From contig LSRY02000001.1 in the NCBI GenBank assembly GCA_001643675.2, positions 186,001 to 250,000 of the forward strand: a DNA stretch of 64,000 bases, given 5' to 3'. The DNA is from Monocercomonoides exilis. Taxonomy: Eukaryota; Preaxostyla; Oxymonadida; Polymastigidae. The notes under the pieces were generated by a model, which saw only the letters and a list, made by a program, of their open reading frames with translations, was not told the origin of the DNA and searched no databases. Positions within the stretch are counted from its first letter, which is position 1, and every line of letters begins with the position of its first letter. Below, one piece after another: positions 21,259 through 33,108 of the stretch. Made by a program: the position numbers and the translations under genes.

Positions 21259-23344
21259 ATGGGTCGGACTAAAAGAAATGATCCTTCGTTAGTATTATGT
21301 AAGCACCTTCGTCAGCCAGAGCTTGATGAACTGAAAGCAATTGCAGATAGAGGAATTCCTTTAAGATGTTCTGATTGTGATGAGCAGAAAAGAGAGCAAG
21401 GGCACGAAGTTTGTTTAACAAAGACATTATTAATATGAATTATTTAAGTATAAATACAGTTTAGCGTGTGCCTTCTTTGCGGAGATATTACTTGTCCTGA
21501 TCATACAAAAGATCATTATCAACACGAAAAAGAGCACTCAACATTTTTTTACACTGGGCCTCCTCAACATTTCAGGTATATACTTTTTTCTTTCATATTT
21601 TCTTTTTTAAAGATTTTTTAAACGAAAAATTATGCATGAAATGCATCAATGTTTCTCGAAAACGAAAGATGTTTTTGTAAAAAGAATAACTCAAAGTTTA
21701 TAATTCCAGATGATCCAGATTTGTGGCCAAAAGAATTGAGGCCTTTGAACAAAATTCTTAAAAAATTTAGTACACTTCTGGTTTCTACTCCTGAACCGCA
21801 ATCGGAAGATGAAAACCTGAATAAAAATAATATTGACGAAGAAGAAGAAGAAGAAGAAGATTTGTCATACGTTATGGAGAGAATTAAACAGATGGATTTG
21901 GAAGAGCAATCAAAACCTCGGTTTGTTGAAAAATCAACAAAAAATCAGCCATCTGAGCAATCCCAGACAACACTTTATGCTTCAGCTCAACAGCAAATCA
22001 AAGGGTTCCAGAATCTGGGCAACACGTGTTTTTTCAACAGCATTTTGCAGTGCCTTATGCAGACTGAGGCGCTCCGGCAGCACTTCGTCGAGAAGCCTCC
22101 GCCAGAGCCGCTATCTGAGCAAAAACGCGCTGAGGTGTATTTGTCAGTGCAGATTCTGCGGAGGAGAATGAGGGAAATGGCAGAGGAGGCAGCGAGTAGG
22201 GGAAGAAGTAGGGGCAGAGAAGGAGAAATTGGATTTGAAAGGAAGAGAAAAGAAGGAGAAGGCAAAAGCAGTGTAAAGTGGGGAAGGATGGCAGACAGTC
22301 GAGTGTCGTTTGAGGCGCAGCTGGAGGCGGTGCTGCCGCTGCTGCCGAGAGTGAATGTGGAAGGAAGAACGACAGTTGCACTGAGAACGCTGTTTCGGAT
22401 GTTTTGGACGGGAAGAGGAAGCGAAGGAGGAGGAGGAGGAGAAGGAGAAGGAGAAAAGATGGAGAATGATGAAGATAATTGTGGAGAGCTGATACAAAAC
22501 ACGAAAAACTATAAAAATTCCTGGAAGAAAGCGAAAAACCGCAAGAAAAGGCAGCAAGCTCTGCAGAGTTCTGAGCGGACGCTTGTTCCGTGGGACCTGC
22601 TGATCAGCATCGCGCACTACGACCACCAGTTTGCTGGGTTTCAGCAGCAAGATGCATTAGACCTGCTGCTCACTCTGTTCCAGGCACTCGACACGGAAGA
22701 GGAGAAGAGGATGGCGTTGGCAGAGTATTTCAGACATGCACAGACGGTGCTGAGGGAGAGAAGGTTCAGGAGAGTGCTGGGGGAGGTGTTTGAGAGGGAG
22801 GGAGAGGAGGAAGAAGGGGGAGAAGGAGAAGATGGAGAAGAAGGAAGAGGTGAAAGAGAAGGAGAAGAAGATCAATCAGAATATGACAAGCCTCTTTTTC
22901 TGCAGTTTAAGGAAGCAGTGAAAGCGCTTGAAGAAGCAGAGGGAGAAGAAAGAAATGAAAAGAAGAACGAGCAAAAGGGAGAGAAGGACGAGGATAATGA
23001 AGTTGATAATGATAAGGAAGAAGATGATGAAGACGAAGAAGAAGAAGAGGATGATGAGGAGGAGGAAGAAGAAGAAGAAGAAGAAGAAGAAGAAGAAGAT
23101 GATGATGATGAAGGGGAAAGTGATGATTCTTCAAGTTCAAGTTCAAGTTCATCATCATCTTCTTCTCAGTCATCAACAAGTGCCGAAGAAGAGAAAGAAG
23201 ACGATGATGATAAAGATGATGATGAGAAAGAGAAAGAGGGCAAGAAAAAAGAAAAGAAAACGAAGAAAACAAAGAAATCTTCACAAAAGACAAAGCAACA
23301 AGAACAAGATAAAACACAACATCAACAGAAAAGTTCATCATCAT

Positions 23345-23375
<31 letters not shown>

Positions 23376-25797
23376 CTCCTCCTCCTGCTCTTCTTCTACT
23401 TCCAGTTGCAATCCACATCATCGCCTTCACCCAACTTTTGTTGAAGAAATCTTTCGTGGCGATCTCATTTCAATGAGAAGATGTGTCGTGTGTGGAAACA
23501 TCTGCAACAGCACCAGCGAATTCTACAACCTCTCTCTGCCTCTTGCTCCTCCTTCTCCTTCTCTTCTTTCGCATTCATCTTCATCATCTTTTTCTTCTTC
23601 TTCTTTTATCCTTTCTCTTCTCCAACAGACAGAAGTTTGTTCATCATCTGCTTCTTCTTCTTCTTCTTCTTCTTCTTCTTCTCAGCCTTCTCAATTGCAA
23701 TCTCAATCAATCCAACGACAACAACAAGAAGAAGAGATAAAACAAAACATGAATGGAAATAATTCATCAGTCAATCAAACTTCTTCTTCTTCTTCTTCTT
23801 CTTCAACGCAAACATCCAAATTGCTCGATGAAGAAACATTTTCCCTGTTGCAAATGTATCAGTCCACTCTTCCTTCACTTGATGCACTCACAACTCATTC
23901 AGAATTAGAATCATCATCATCATCTTCTTCTTCCTCCTCCTCTATCTCTTTCTCTTCCTCATCTTCCCCTTCTCCTTCTCCTCCCTTCCCCCTCTCCCCT
24001 CCCCCCACCACCCTCTGCTCCTCCCTCGAAGAAGCACTCGGTCGTTTCTTCTCAACTGAAATGCTGCAAGGTGAAGAAAGTCCCACATGCGACGTGTGTT
24101 CAGAGCGGCTGAGGAAGATTCGGCAGCTGCAGGAAGAGGAGATGGAGAGGATGGAGATGATGAAGGGGATAGAGGAGTCGTTGAGGGTGATGGAGGAAGA
24201 GGAGGAGAAGAGGAAGAAGAAGAAGGAGAGGGAGAAGGGTGAAGGAAAGGGTGAAGAAGGAAAGGAAGGAGAGAAAGAGAAAGAAGAGAAAGAAGATATA
24301 AAGCAAACAAATTCTGATGCAATATCATCATCTTCATCTTCTTCTTCTTCTTCTTCTTCAGAATCAATAACAGCAAATGACGAAGCTATAGCTCTTGCTC
24401 TTGCTGCAGGAGACGAAGAATATTTGGATCCATCTCTTCTTGCTTCTTCATCTGACATCATTTCACAACCTTATTCATCATTATCATCTTCTTATTCTTC
24501 TTCCTCTTCCTCCTTTTCCTCTTCTTCCTCTTCCTCTTCCATTTCTTCCATTTCTTCTTCTTCCTCTTCCTCCTCTTCCTCCTCCTCCTCCTTCTCCTTC
24601 TCCCATCACTCCCCTCTCCTTACACCTCATCTTCTTTTTCTCTCTCTTCGTGTGCCTGCGCAGCTGAAGATGCTCGTACGCTCTTTTCCAAAAGTGTTGG
24701 TGATTCATCTGAAAAGGTTTGCCGGCGGGTTAATTGGAGGGAAATTATTTGACAATGGGAATAATAATGATGGTTATGACAGTTATGATAGAAATAAGTA
24801 CAAAAAGAGAGGAGAAGAAGAAGAAGAAGAAGATGATGATGATGATGATGAAGAGAAAGAAAGGGGAAAAGAGGAAAAGAGGAAGAGGAAGAATAAGAAG
24901 AATAAGAAGGAGAAAGAAGAAGAGGAGAAGAAAAACAAGAAGAAATCCAAGAAACATAAGCACAAAAGATCCGAAAAGGGCGAGAAAGATAAAAAACACC
25001 AACATCATCACAATAATAATAATAGGCATAATAATAAACATAACCATCATCATCATCGTCATCATCAAACATTGCATAAAATCGATAATTATGTTAGCTT
25101 CCCCTTCTTTCTTGATCTGAGCCAGTATGCGTGGATGAGCAAGGAAGAAGAAGAAGAAGTGAAGGAGTGGAAGGAGAAGCAGAAGAAGAGGTTTGAAGAG
25201 CTAACAAGAAGGACACATGATAGAGAAATAGAAGAAAGTTATGTTGTTTCTGAAGAAGAGAAAAGGTTAGCAGAAAGAGGAAGAGAACAAAGTGCATTAA
25301 TAACAACTGATTCATCGTCATCATCTTCTTCCTCTCCTTCCTCTCCTTCCTCTTCTTCTTCTTCTTCTTCCTCCTCCTCCTCCTCTTCTCCTTCACCTGA
25401 AGCTGCAGCAGACCTGCCAGCAGCCAAAATGCCCTCACTCTCTTGTGGCTCATCGAGCTATTCGCTTTATGGCATCGTCTCTCACAGCGGGTCTCTTCAC
25501 GGCGGACATTATGTCTCATACACACGAAGATGCCAAGGAAAAGAAATGGAGGTTTGTATTTTATTTTATTTGAAATTTTTGATTTTATTGTATTTTATTG
25601 TATTTTATTGTATTTTATTAATAATTCAATATTAATTTTTTTATGTGTTTTTGTATTAATTTCATTGAAATTTCCTCTTTTATTATTTACAGAATGAATG
25701 GTTCTTTGAATCAGATACAGTTACAAGACCTGCATCAATTAAAGAAGTCAAGAGTGCCGAGGCGTATATTCTTTTTTACGAACAAATTTCTTCATGA
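21259..25797 (+). CDS. Zinc-finger ubiquitin-specific protease (USP family deubiquitinase)
   Basis: Four exons are inferred: 21259-21408, 21460-21575, 21669-25551 and 25693-25797 (introns 51, 93 and 141 nt), giving 1417 residues. The N-terminus is a ZnF-UBP domain: C14, 'CSDC' (37-40), 'VCLLCGDITC' (53-62), 'DHTKDHYQHEKEH' and 'RCFC'; it normally binds the free C-terminus of ubiquitin. The protease core follows: Cys box 'GNTCFFNSILQC' (~203), a CxxC pair in the finger ('CVVCGNIC', later 'CDVCSERL'), His box 'GSLHGGHYVSY' (~1365) and the C-terminal 'AYILFYE'. Large Glu/Asp, Ser, Lys and His runs from triplet repeats are inserted between the conserved blocks, so the protein is much longer than the folded domains need. 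Its closest architecture among known families is the ZnF-UBP USPs (USP16/USP45/Ubp8-like, several of which act on histones); the substrate here is unknown. Confidence 0.92.
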
Positions 25798-25901
25798 TGC
25801 ATTTTAATTTAACTTTTGGTAATACTTTTTAACTTTGAGTTGATTTATTTTAATAAAACAAAATCATTTTTAATTTTTAGCAATTTATTTATAAAAAAAT
25901 A

Positions 25902-28900
25902 ATGGTACTTTCAACATGTTTGATGTTGGTTATTTTTTCTTTATTGCTTGCATCTCAATATTCAACAGAAATTAGCAGTTTGACATTAAAAAATTTTGAT
26001 GGATGTTTTATGAAAGTTAATGCAAATTTATTGTTTTTTTCAAAAAGAAAATGCTGATAACATGTTTTTATTCCCTCTTGCCAATTCTTTTGCAAGTTCA
26101 ATACGAAAGTTGTCACAAGGGAAAATAGGAGATTATCTCCTTTATTCATCGCTATATAATATCGTGGAAGATTTGAATAACGAAGGAAAGGGGATTGAAG
26201 GACTTGAATTGAATAAATCAATCCCTGGCAATTTGATTGCTGTTTGTTGTTTTGATTTGTGCTTAATTTTTATTATCATTTCTTTTCTAGTCCGCTTGCG
26301 TTTCAGTTTTAATTTGCGCGATCTTGTGGGCTTTGATAATTATCTTTGGAATTTCTTGGTGCTGCGTAATTGATTGCCCTTGCTGTCAAAAGGAACCTGG
26401 AAAAAAGCCATGCTGCGCATGTTGTTGTTGGGATGATGGCCCATTCACTTTGTGGAAAGTCGCTACTAAAACAATATTTTTTATATCTACTTTTGTTATT
26501 TTGTATGCTAACTATATTTTTTTATCAATATTTATTTATTTTTGTTGTAAAGGTTCGGAACTGTTATATGCTCTTTATGTTATTTTTTCTTGTATAACAG
26601 CATTGCTTCATTTGGATATGATTCAAAGGAAGTGGTTGATGAAATTAATAAATCTATCTCACAGTTTTCTGGTATTGAAAAAGGTTTGAGCTCAATATAT
26701 TATGCGAAAATTCTTTAATTTCACCAAATTGATTTTGTTGTTCGATTTATTTAAACTACAATATCTTAACAGTTTTCGAGCCTTTGACATCTGTTCTTGA
26801 TTCACAGCTTGCACATCTTCAGCATGAGCCATATAATTCATTGAAATGGCATTCGATGTCAAAGACGTTAAATCCATTCACGCACAACACTTGGTACAAA
26901 TGCAATTCGTCTTCTAATATTGGTGAAGAGTGTGCTTTATTTATCTTCATATTGAAATATTTTTAATTTGATGTTTAACTTGTTTCTTCTCATTCTTTTC
27001 AATTCTTCTTTGGATTTTTTTAATTGATCCACATGAAATCGCAATATTTGCAGATACCGTGCTGCTCTTGATGCATTGACAACGGCTGCAGTTCCTGATA
27101 ATTATGATTATCGTTTAGTTCATGATATACGCGATTATATTGATGAAGTTGCAAGACAACAGTTTACTGTGTGCCATAATCGTTGATGCAATTTAATTTG
27201 TCAAAACTTCATCATCATTGTGTTTTTATTTCCCTTTTTTTATTTTTTTCATATTCTTTTCTCTTTGTCTTTCTCTTCTTTTTTTTTCCCATTAAATGAT
27301 GTTTTATTCCTCATTAAAACTGCTATTTTAACCTGAACTCAGTATTCTTACAATGCATCTGGCAGCGGCAACCTATCGATGACTCCAACGACTCCCTCAA
27401 ATCCGTACTACGAACAGCATACCGAAATATCCGAAAAACTCCGTGTTTTTTCGTCATATTTCACAGGGCGCTATTATGAACTGCTTCACAACCTGTTTCT
27501 GCCATACGCTGAGTCCAGACTAGAAAAGCTCTTTGCTGAATTCCCCAATGCCCAAAAGGCTCTTGAAGGTTAGTCTTTTTTATTTGGTGTTGTGCTTATT
27601 CCAGTGATTTTTTTGTGATTATTATTTGTATTCATATTCATTGAAATTTTGTTCTAATTGATTGTGCGAAATTTCTATCATAAAAACTTAACTAAACTAA
27701 ACTAAACTTAATAAATAAAACGCATTGTCTGTATTTTAACCAGACAACAGCGCATTGCAATCACCCTCAAGCTCCCCAGCTGTCATTGAGCGCATCTACC
27801 AGGACATCTTATCCACCATTCCAGACAGCTCTGTCCTGAACAAGACGATCGACGCTGTCCGCTCCTACTGCAGTGTGATGGAGCAGAACGAGAAGCTCAG
27901 AAAATATCTGCGTCTGATCGTCGCCCGCGGGGCCTGCGCCAACACACGCAGCAGCTTCTACCCGTTCTACGGGGATTCCACCGCTGCCTGCGAAGAAGTC
28001 AAAGAAGTCATGTTTCGCAATGTCTCCTTCAGCTCCAGTGGCACCATGTACGCAGCTAACAACACAGGACTCTCATTCTACACAGACAGCCACGAGGAAA
28101 TGGCATCACTGGCAGACGCAAACAGCGTTTTGTACAAGTTCTTCAAAGAAGGCTACATCAACCCGTCCACTTCTGCCATCGGCCGCTTCAAACAATTCGT
28201 TGAAGGCTTTGAACGCAACATGTCTTCCATCAATGCGAACTCCCCTTCTTCCTATTCTTCCCTCTCTGCCCAGTTCGAGTCAGCCATCGATCCCTTTGTG
28301 CAGTCGTTCCAGAGGATGACGTATGCCTCGTGGTGTTTGAAGGGCCTTCCTGACCTCACCCGCATCACACTCCAGTTGATACGAAACAAACTGTCTTATG
28401 CAAGAACAATTGTGAGCGATGTAATCATCGACTATCAGATCGTCTTCGCTGTTGTCCTGATCATCTTCGGCGTTCTTGTCGGCTTGCTCTCTTTCTTCTT
28501 CCTCGCTTTGCTCATATACACCTTCTGCACCCCTTCCAAAATCTGCCTCCGCCGCATCGGCGTGTTCGAAACCATATTCTTCGGCATCTTTGGCATTTTC
28601 CTGCTTATTTTCTGTTTTCCTGGGGTTGCCCTGCACGACGCGTCTGGCCTGCTCTTTGTCGACGGCCCCCAGTTTGCAGAAAGTAGCTCAATGGGCATAT
28701 CACTCAAGGACGTGTTTGTCAGCAGCAACTGGGGAGATTACGAGGACTACGCAGTGTGCGTGGAGAAAGTGTGGCAAGCCACGCTCCCTTCTGAAATCGC
28801 CTCTAATGATGAGCAGCAATTGTTAGCTTATTATGCCGTCTCCCGTCTGAACAACACGGTTGCTGCTTTCCCCTTTCCGCTGTATGAAAGCCTGTGGCCG

Positions 28901-29608
28901 AGCCCGCTGGCGCCGGCAGAGCGGGAAGAGAACGAAGATGATTACGCATACAGATGGTATGTGTATTCACTGAAGCAGCAGCGCTTATATAATGATGAGG
29001 ACAATGATATATACCCAGAGTGCAGGAGAAACCCGGTGACAGGCGAGATGTTTCGGCCACTGCTAATGAGGCAGCCGAGTGCAGCTGGTGTTGATAGAAG
29101 CAAAAGAGGAGCAGAAAGAGGAAGAGGAAGAGAAAGAAGAGGAAGAAGAAGTGGGTTTGGGTTGGGAGGTTTATCGGATGGTTTGGAGGAAAGCAGGAAT
29201 GTTTATTTGAGAAGAAGGAATTCTAATCAGAAGGGCAATAGAAGATTTTTATCTGAAGATTCATCATCATCATCATTATCATCATCATCATCATCATCTT
29301 CTTCTTCTTCTTTCTCTTCTTTCTCTTCTTTCTCTTCTTTCACCTCCGGCAATTCTTCATCTCCTCCCAACCGCAAAGCACAAAATGCAGTAGTGCATGG
29401 ATTACTTACGCGCTTTGAGAACGACAATGTGTATAGCTTTCTGAATGCTTCTTTGCCGGACTATCTCCACCCGATGCTCTGCTTCCCCTATTTTGTGTAC
29501 CGCTTCGAGTCAAATGTCTCCCTCTTTCCACACCACCTGTCGAATTCTCGGGCAGTGGAGTCTTATTCATCTGCTTCGAATTCTGCTTCGAATTCTTCTT
29601 CCTCTTCC

Positions 29609-29640
<32 letters not shown>

Positions 29641-32308
29641 ATCTTCTTCTTCCTCTTCTTCTTCATCTTCTTCATCTTCTTCATCCTCTTCTTCTTCCTC
29701 TTCCTCCTCCTCATCTTTTTCTGAAATCCCTTCATTCCTTTCCAATTCAAAAACACACAAAAAACAGCCTCAAACACCTCATCGTCACCACCATCCTCTG
29801 AACTTATCTCCAAACACACACTCATTCAACACGCACTCTTCATATTCTAAATCATCTTTAGCAAATACTGCTGAAACATCAGCAAGTTATTCTGCTTATG
29901 CTTCTTCTTCTTCTCCTTCTTCTTCTTCTTCTTCTTCCCTCGACTTATCCCAGCTGAGCATCCTCTCCCTAAATCAATCTCTTCTCTCCTCCCTCATCAA
30001 CTACTACCTCACCAACACCTCCGATTCCAACACCACCACCAACCCGCTCTACCAAGCCATCAAAGACTCCCAACAGAAGATTGAGCCTCTCCTCCGCTCG
30101 TTCGCCCAACGGAGCTGCCAGTACAACCCTCTCCTTTCGTGCAATGTTACCCTCAACAGCAGCTTCGCCAGCGCCCTCAACAGAGCCATCGACAAGTGCA
30201 TGGACAACATCGACCGCCTTGCTACGAGTGTGAAGAAGGCTACTGATTATTCCACTGTCTACTCTGCCCTCTCAAAAACCGTCTCTCCCTTTGTGAGTGC
30301 AACAAGGTGGGCGGAGCTGCTGTGGTTCAGCGTGTTTGTGATATTTCTGACGTTGCTGCTGCAGCTGCCGATGTTGGCGTGCGGAGCTGTCCATTGGATC
30401 AAGTACATCCCACGCAGCGAACTCAGATCGGCGCTGAGGAAAAGAGAAAGGGAAGAAGAAGGCGAAGAAGAAGAAGAAGAAGATGATGATGATGATGATG
30501 AAACTTCGAAGTACATTCGTTCGCGGAATAGGAAGTTACAGTCGCGCCGTGCAGTTGGTCATCTTCCTCCAAGAAAAGCGCCCAATGCGCCTGCAAAGAA
30601 GAAGATTCTGATTATAACTTCGCCTCTCTCCTCGCCTTCAACAGCCAGAGGAAGCAATCTGGCCACTTCTGCTTCTTCTTCTGTCCTCATCCCATCGACT
30701 GGCCAGCCAGCAAGAATTATTACCAACAGCAACAGTAATAATAGCATTAACAATAATAACAATAATAATAATAGCACCCTTGCCCAGCTCCAGAGCCAGG
30801 TGCTGCAGATACAGCAGACACAGCTGCAGACTCAGCAGCAGCAGCAGGAAATTGCCGAGCTGCAGCGGACAATCGCACTCACCACAGCACTCAACGCCAC
30901 GCAGCCAGTTGGTGTGCCTCAGCCTGCGCCTCCAATGTACCAGCCGCCTGTGCAGCCCCTCGGTAGCCCTGTGATGAGCCCTGTGATGAGCCCTGCTTTC
31001 AACCGTCCTGTTACAGTTATGCCACCAATGACACAAATGAATCAAATGAATCAGATGAATCAGATGATGCCAGTTATGCCTGTAATGCCGACTCCTCCTC
31101 TCACTTCAGCACCTCAAATGACTCAGATGAATCAAATGCCGATGAATCTCACACAGACAATGCCTCCTCTGATGCACACAGCCTCTTTCTCATCAAGAAC
31201 AGTTGCATCAGCAGCTTCTGCATCATCTTCTCCCCAATTGCCATTATCATCCACATATCCTCCTCCACTCTCTTCGCCTGCCTCTCCACCCACTCCTTAT
31301 TCTCAGCAGACACCGATGATGTCGAGAAGAGCTTTGCTTCCTCAGACACCGCTTACAGCATCTGCAACAACAGCTTCGCTAAACATCAAGCAGAATCCGA
31401 TGGCAGAGTCGTTTGTGGAGAAGATGAAGGTGCTGGGTGTGGTTGGAGATGATGATGATGATGATGATAATGAAGACGATGACGATGATAGCGATGCAAG
31501 TGATGATGAAGATGCAAGTGATATGGATGGTGCTTCAGATAAGAGAGCAAAAGAACAGAATGCAATGGGTGGAAGATGGAGCAGCGAAGAAGAGAAAAAA
31601 GGGAAAGGGAAGAATAATGGACTCGAAGAAAAGAACACAAGCGCTATTAATGAAGATGATAGCGAGGAAGATGCAGATTTTGAGACAGCCAAAAAGAAGA
31701 AAAAGAAGAAAAAGAAAAAGAAGTCATTGAAAAGCTCGCAATCTTTTTCCATTCAAGACAGTGATGATGATGATGATGATGATGATGATATTGAACCCAT
31801 TGAAGCAAGAGGAAAGAAGAAGAAAAAGAAGAAGAAGAAGAAGAAAGGTTCCAAAGAAAACAAAACAAAAACAGTTGAGATGGAAGAGGAAGAATTTGAG
31901 GACAAAGAAGAAGAGCAGAAAGATGATGATGATGATGAAAATATGGATAAAAACTCAGCCGTTTTGCGGGGAGCAGTCAGAATTGACGAGGAACTCAACA
32001 TGTTTGATGAGGTATCATCGCCTGCTGAATCGCTGTTGCTTTCAACGATGAAGTTGAGAAGAAAAGGAGGATTTGAGACGATTGGTGAATCGGGAGCTTC
32101 GGGGAAAGGCAGAAGAGGTGTGGTTGATGGAGAAGGAGATGATGATAATAGCGATGATGATGGCGATGATGATGATGAAGGGAATAAGAGAGCTAGTTAT
32201 ATGGGAGATGGGGAGAATAGGGAGGTGGATGAAGTTGAAGAGCCTGAAAAGAAGAAGAAGAAAAAGAAGAAGAAGAAGAAGAAGAAGGCAATTGAAGAAG
32301 ACGATTGA
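25902..32308 (+). CDS. Prominin-like five-span membrane glycoprotein
   Basis: Eight exons are inferred: 25902-25977, 26048-26241, 26291-26502, 26553-26683, 26773-26929, 27054-27168, 27343-27568 and 27744-32308. All introns (49-175 nt) are GT-AG and the sum is exactly 1892 codons. The topology is that of prominins: signal peptide (MVLSTCLMLVIFSLLLA), short outer segment, span 1 (~93-117), Cys-rich inner loop ('CPCCQKEPGKKPCCACCC'), span 2 (~149-172), large loop, spans 3 and 4 (~600-628 and 643-666) joined by a short Cys-containing turn, second large loop, span 5 (~1226-1252) and a long cytoplasmic tail. Prominins organise membrane protrusions and cilia. The second loop carries a serine run of about 50 and the tail has Gln/Met-rich, Asp/Glu and Lys runs. 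Family assignment rests on topology and Cys pattern, not on strong sequence identity. The exon 1 boundary is the least certain. Confidence 0.75.
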
Positions 32309-33108
32309 AAAAGGGGACTGAGCAATTTTTTTCTGTTTAACATAAAAAGGTTATCACTATGATGTATTATTTATTTCCATTTTTTTGTGTGGATGGAACG
32401 TGTTTTTGATTATTTTGTTTGAAGAAAATAAACCACTATGTCCGACAAATGAGAATTGCAAATTTTTGCTTTTTGCGATTTTTGGGAAAGTAAAAACACA
32501 GATTCAAAACTCTTTTCGAAATTTTTTTTTTTTTCATTTTTTTCTGAAATTTCTTCAATTCACTTCGATTGACGTATTTCAAAATCAATTATTTGTTCTG
32601 TATTTGTAATAGTTCATCGATTTCAATATATTTTATGATAGCTTTAATTTTTATTGAAAAATCTATTTTGTTTCGTTTAAATGCCATTTTGGAGTTTTGA
32701 CTTTGTTTTTTAAATCTTTCGATTCATTCTTCACACGTCGCAATCTGCGTCATATGTCTCAATAGGAATATTCTAATTCACAAAAAGAAACACAGTCTTT
32801 TATTCACTTTATTCGTTTCAATTAATATTTTTTATCTTTTTTCAAAAATAACGAACACAGTCCCATTTGATTTTCTAAAAAAAAATAAAATAATAAGTCA
32901 ATTTTTTTCTTTTTTTTCAAATGCAGTTTGGAGTTCAATAGCTTTGTTAATGATTAACAAATGAAGAAGATATACAAAGATTTTTCATTTTCTCTTAAAG
33001 ATCAACATTTATTCACAGAACCGAAAAAATAAATTGTAAGGAAGTGTATAAAAATATACATCAAAGAAAGGAAGTAGAATGCATAAAATAAAAACAGAGT
33101 TAAAAACT
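32309..33108. other. AT-rich intergenic region between convergent genes
   Basis: 800 bp between the stop of the prominin-like gene and the stop of the oxidoreductase. It consists of short A- and T-runs; no gene, repeat or RNA is recognised. Confidence 0.6.

Noticed and set aside
21259-25797. Large acidic/serine inserts of the deubiquitinase as introns
   Set aside because: They are in frame, multiples of three, made of codon repeats and lack GT/AG borders of the kind seen in the real introns here.
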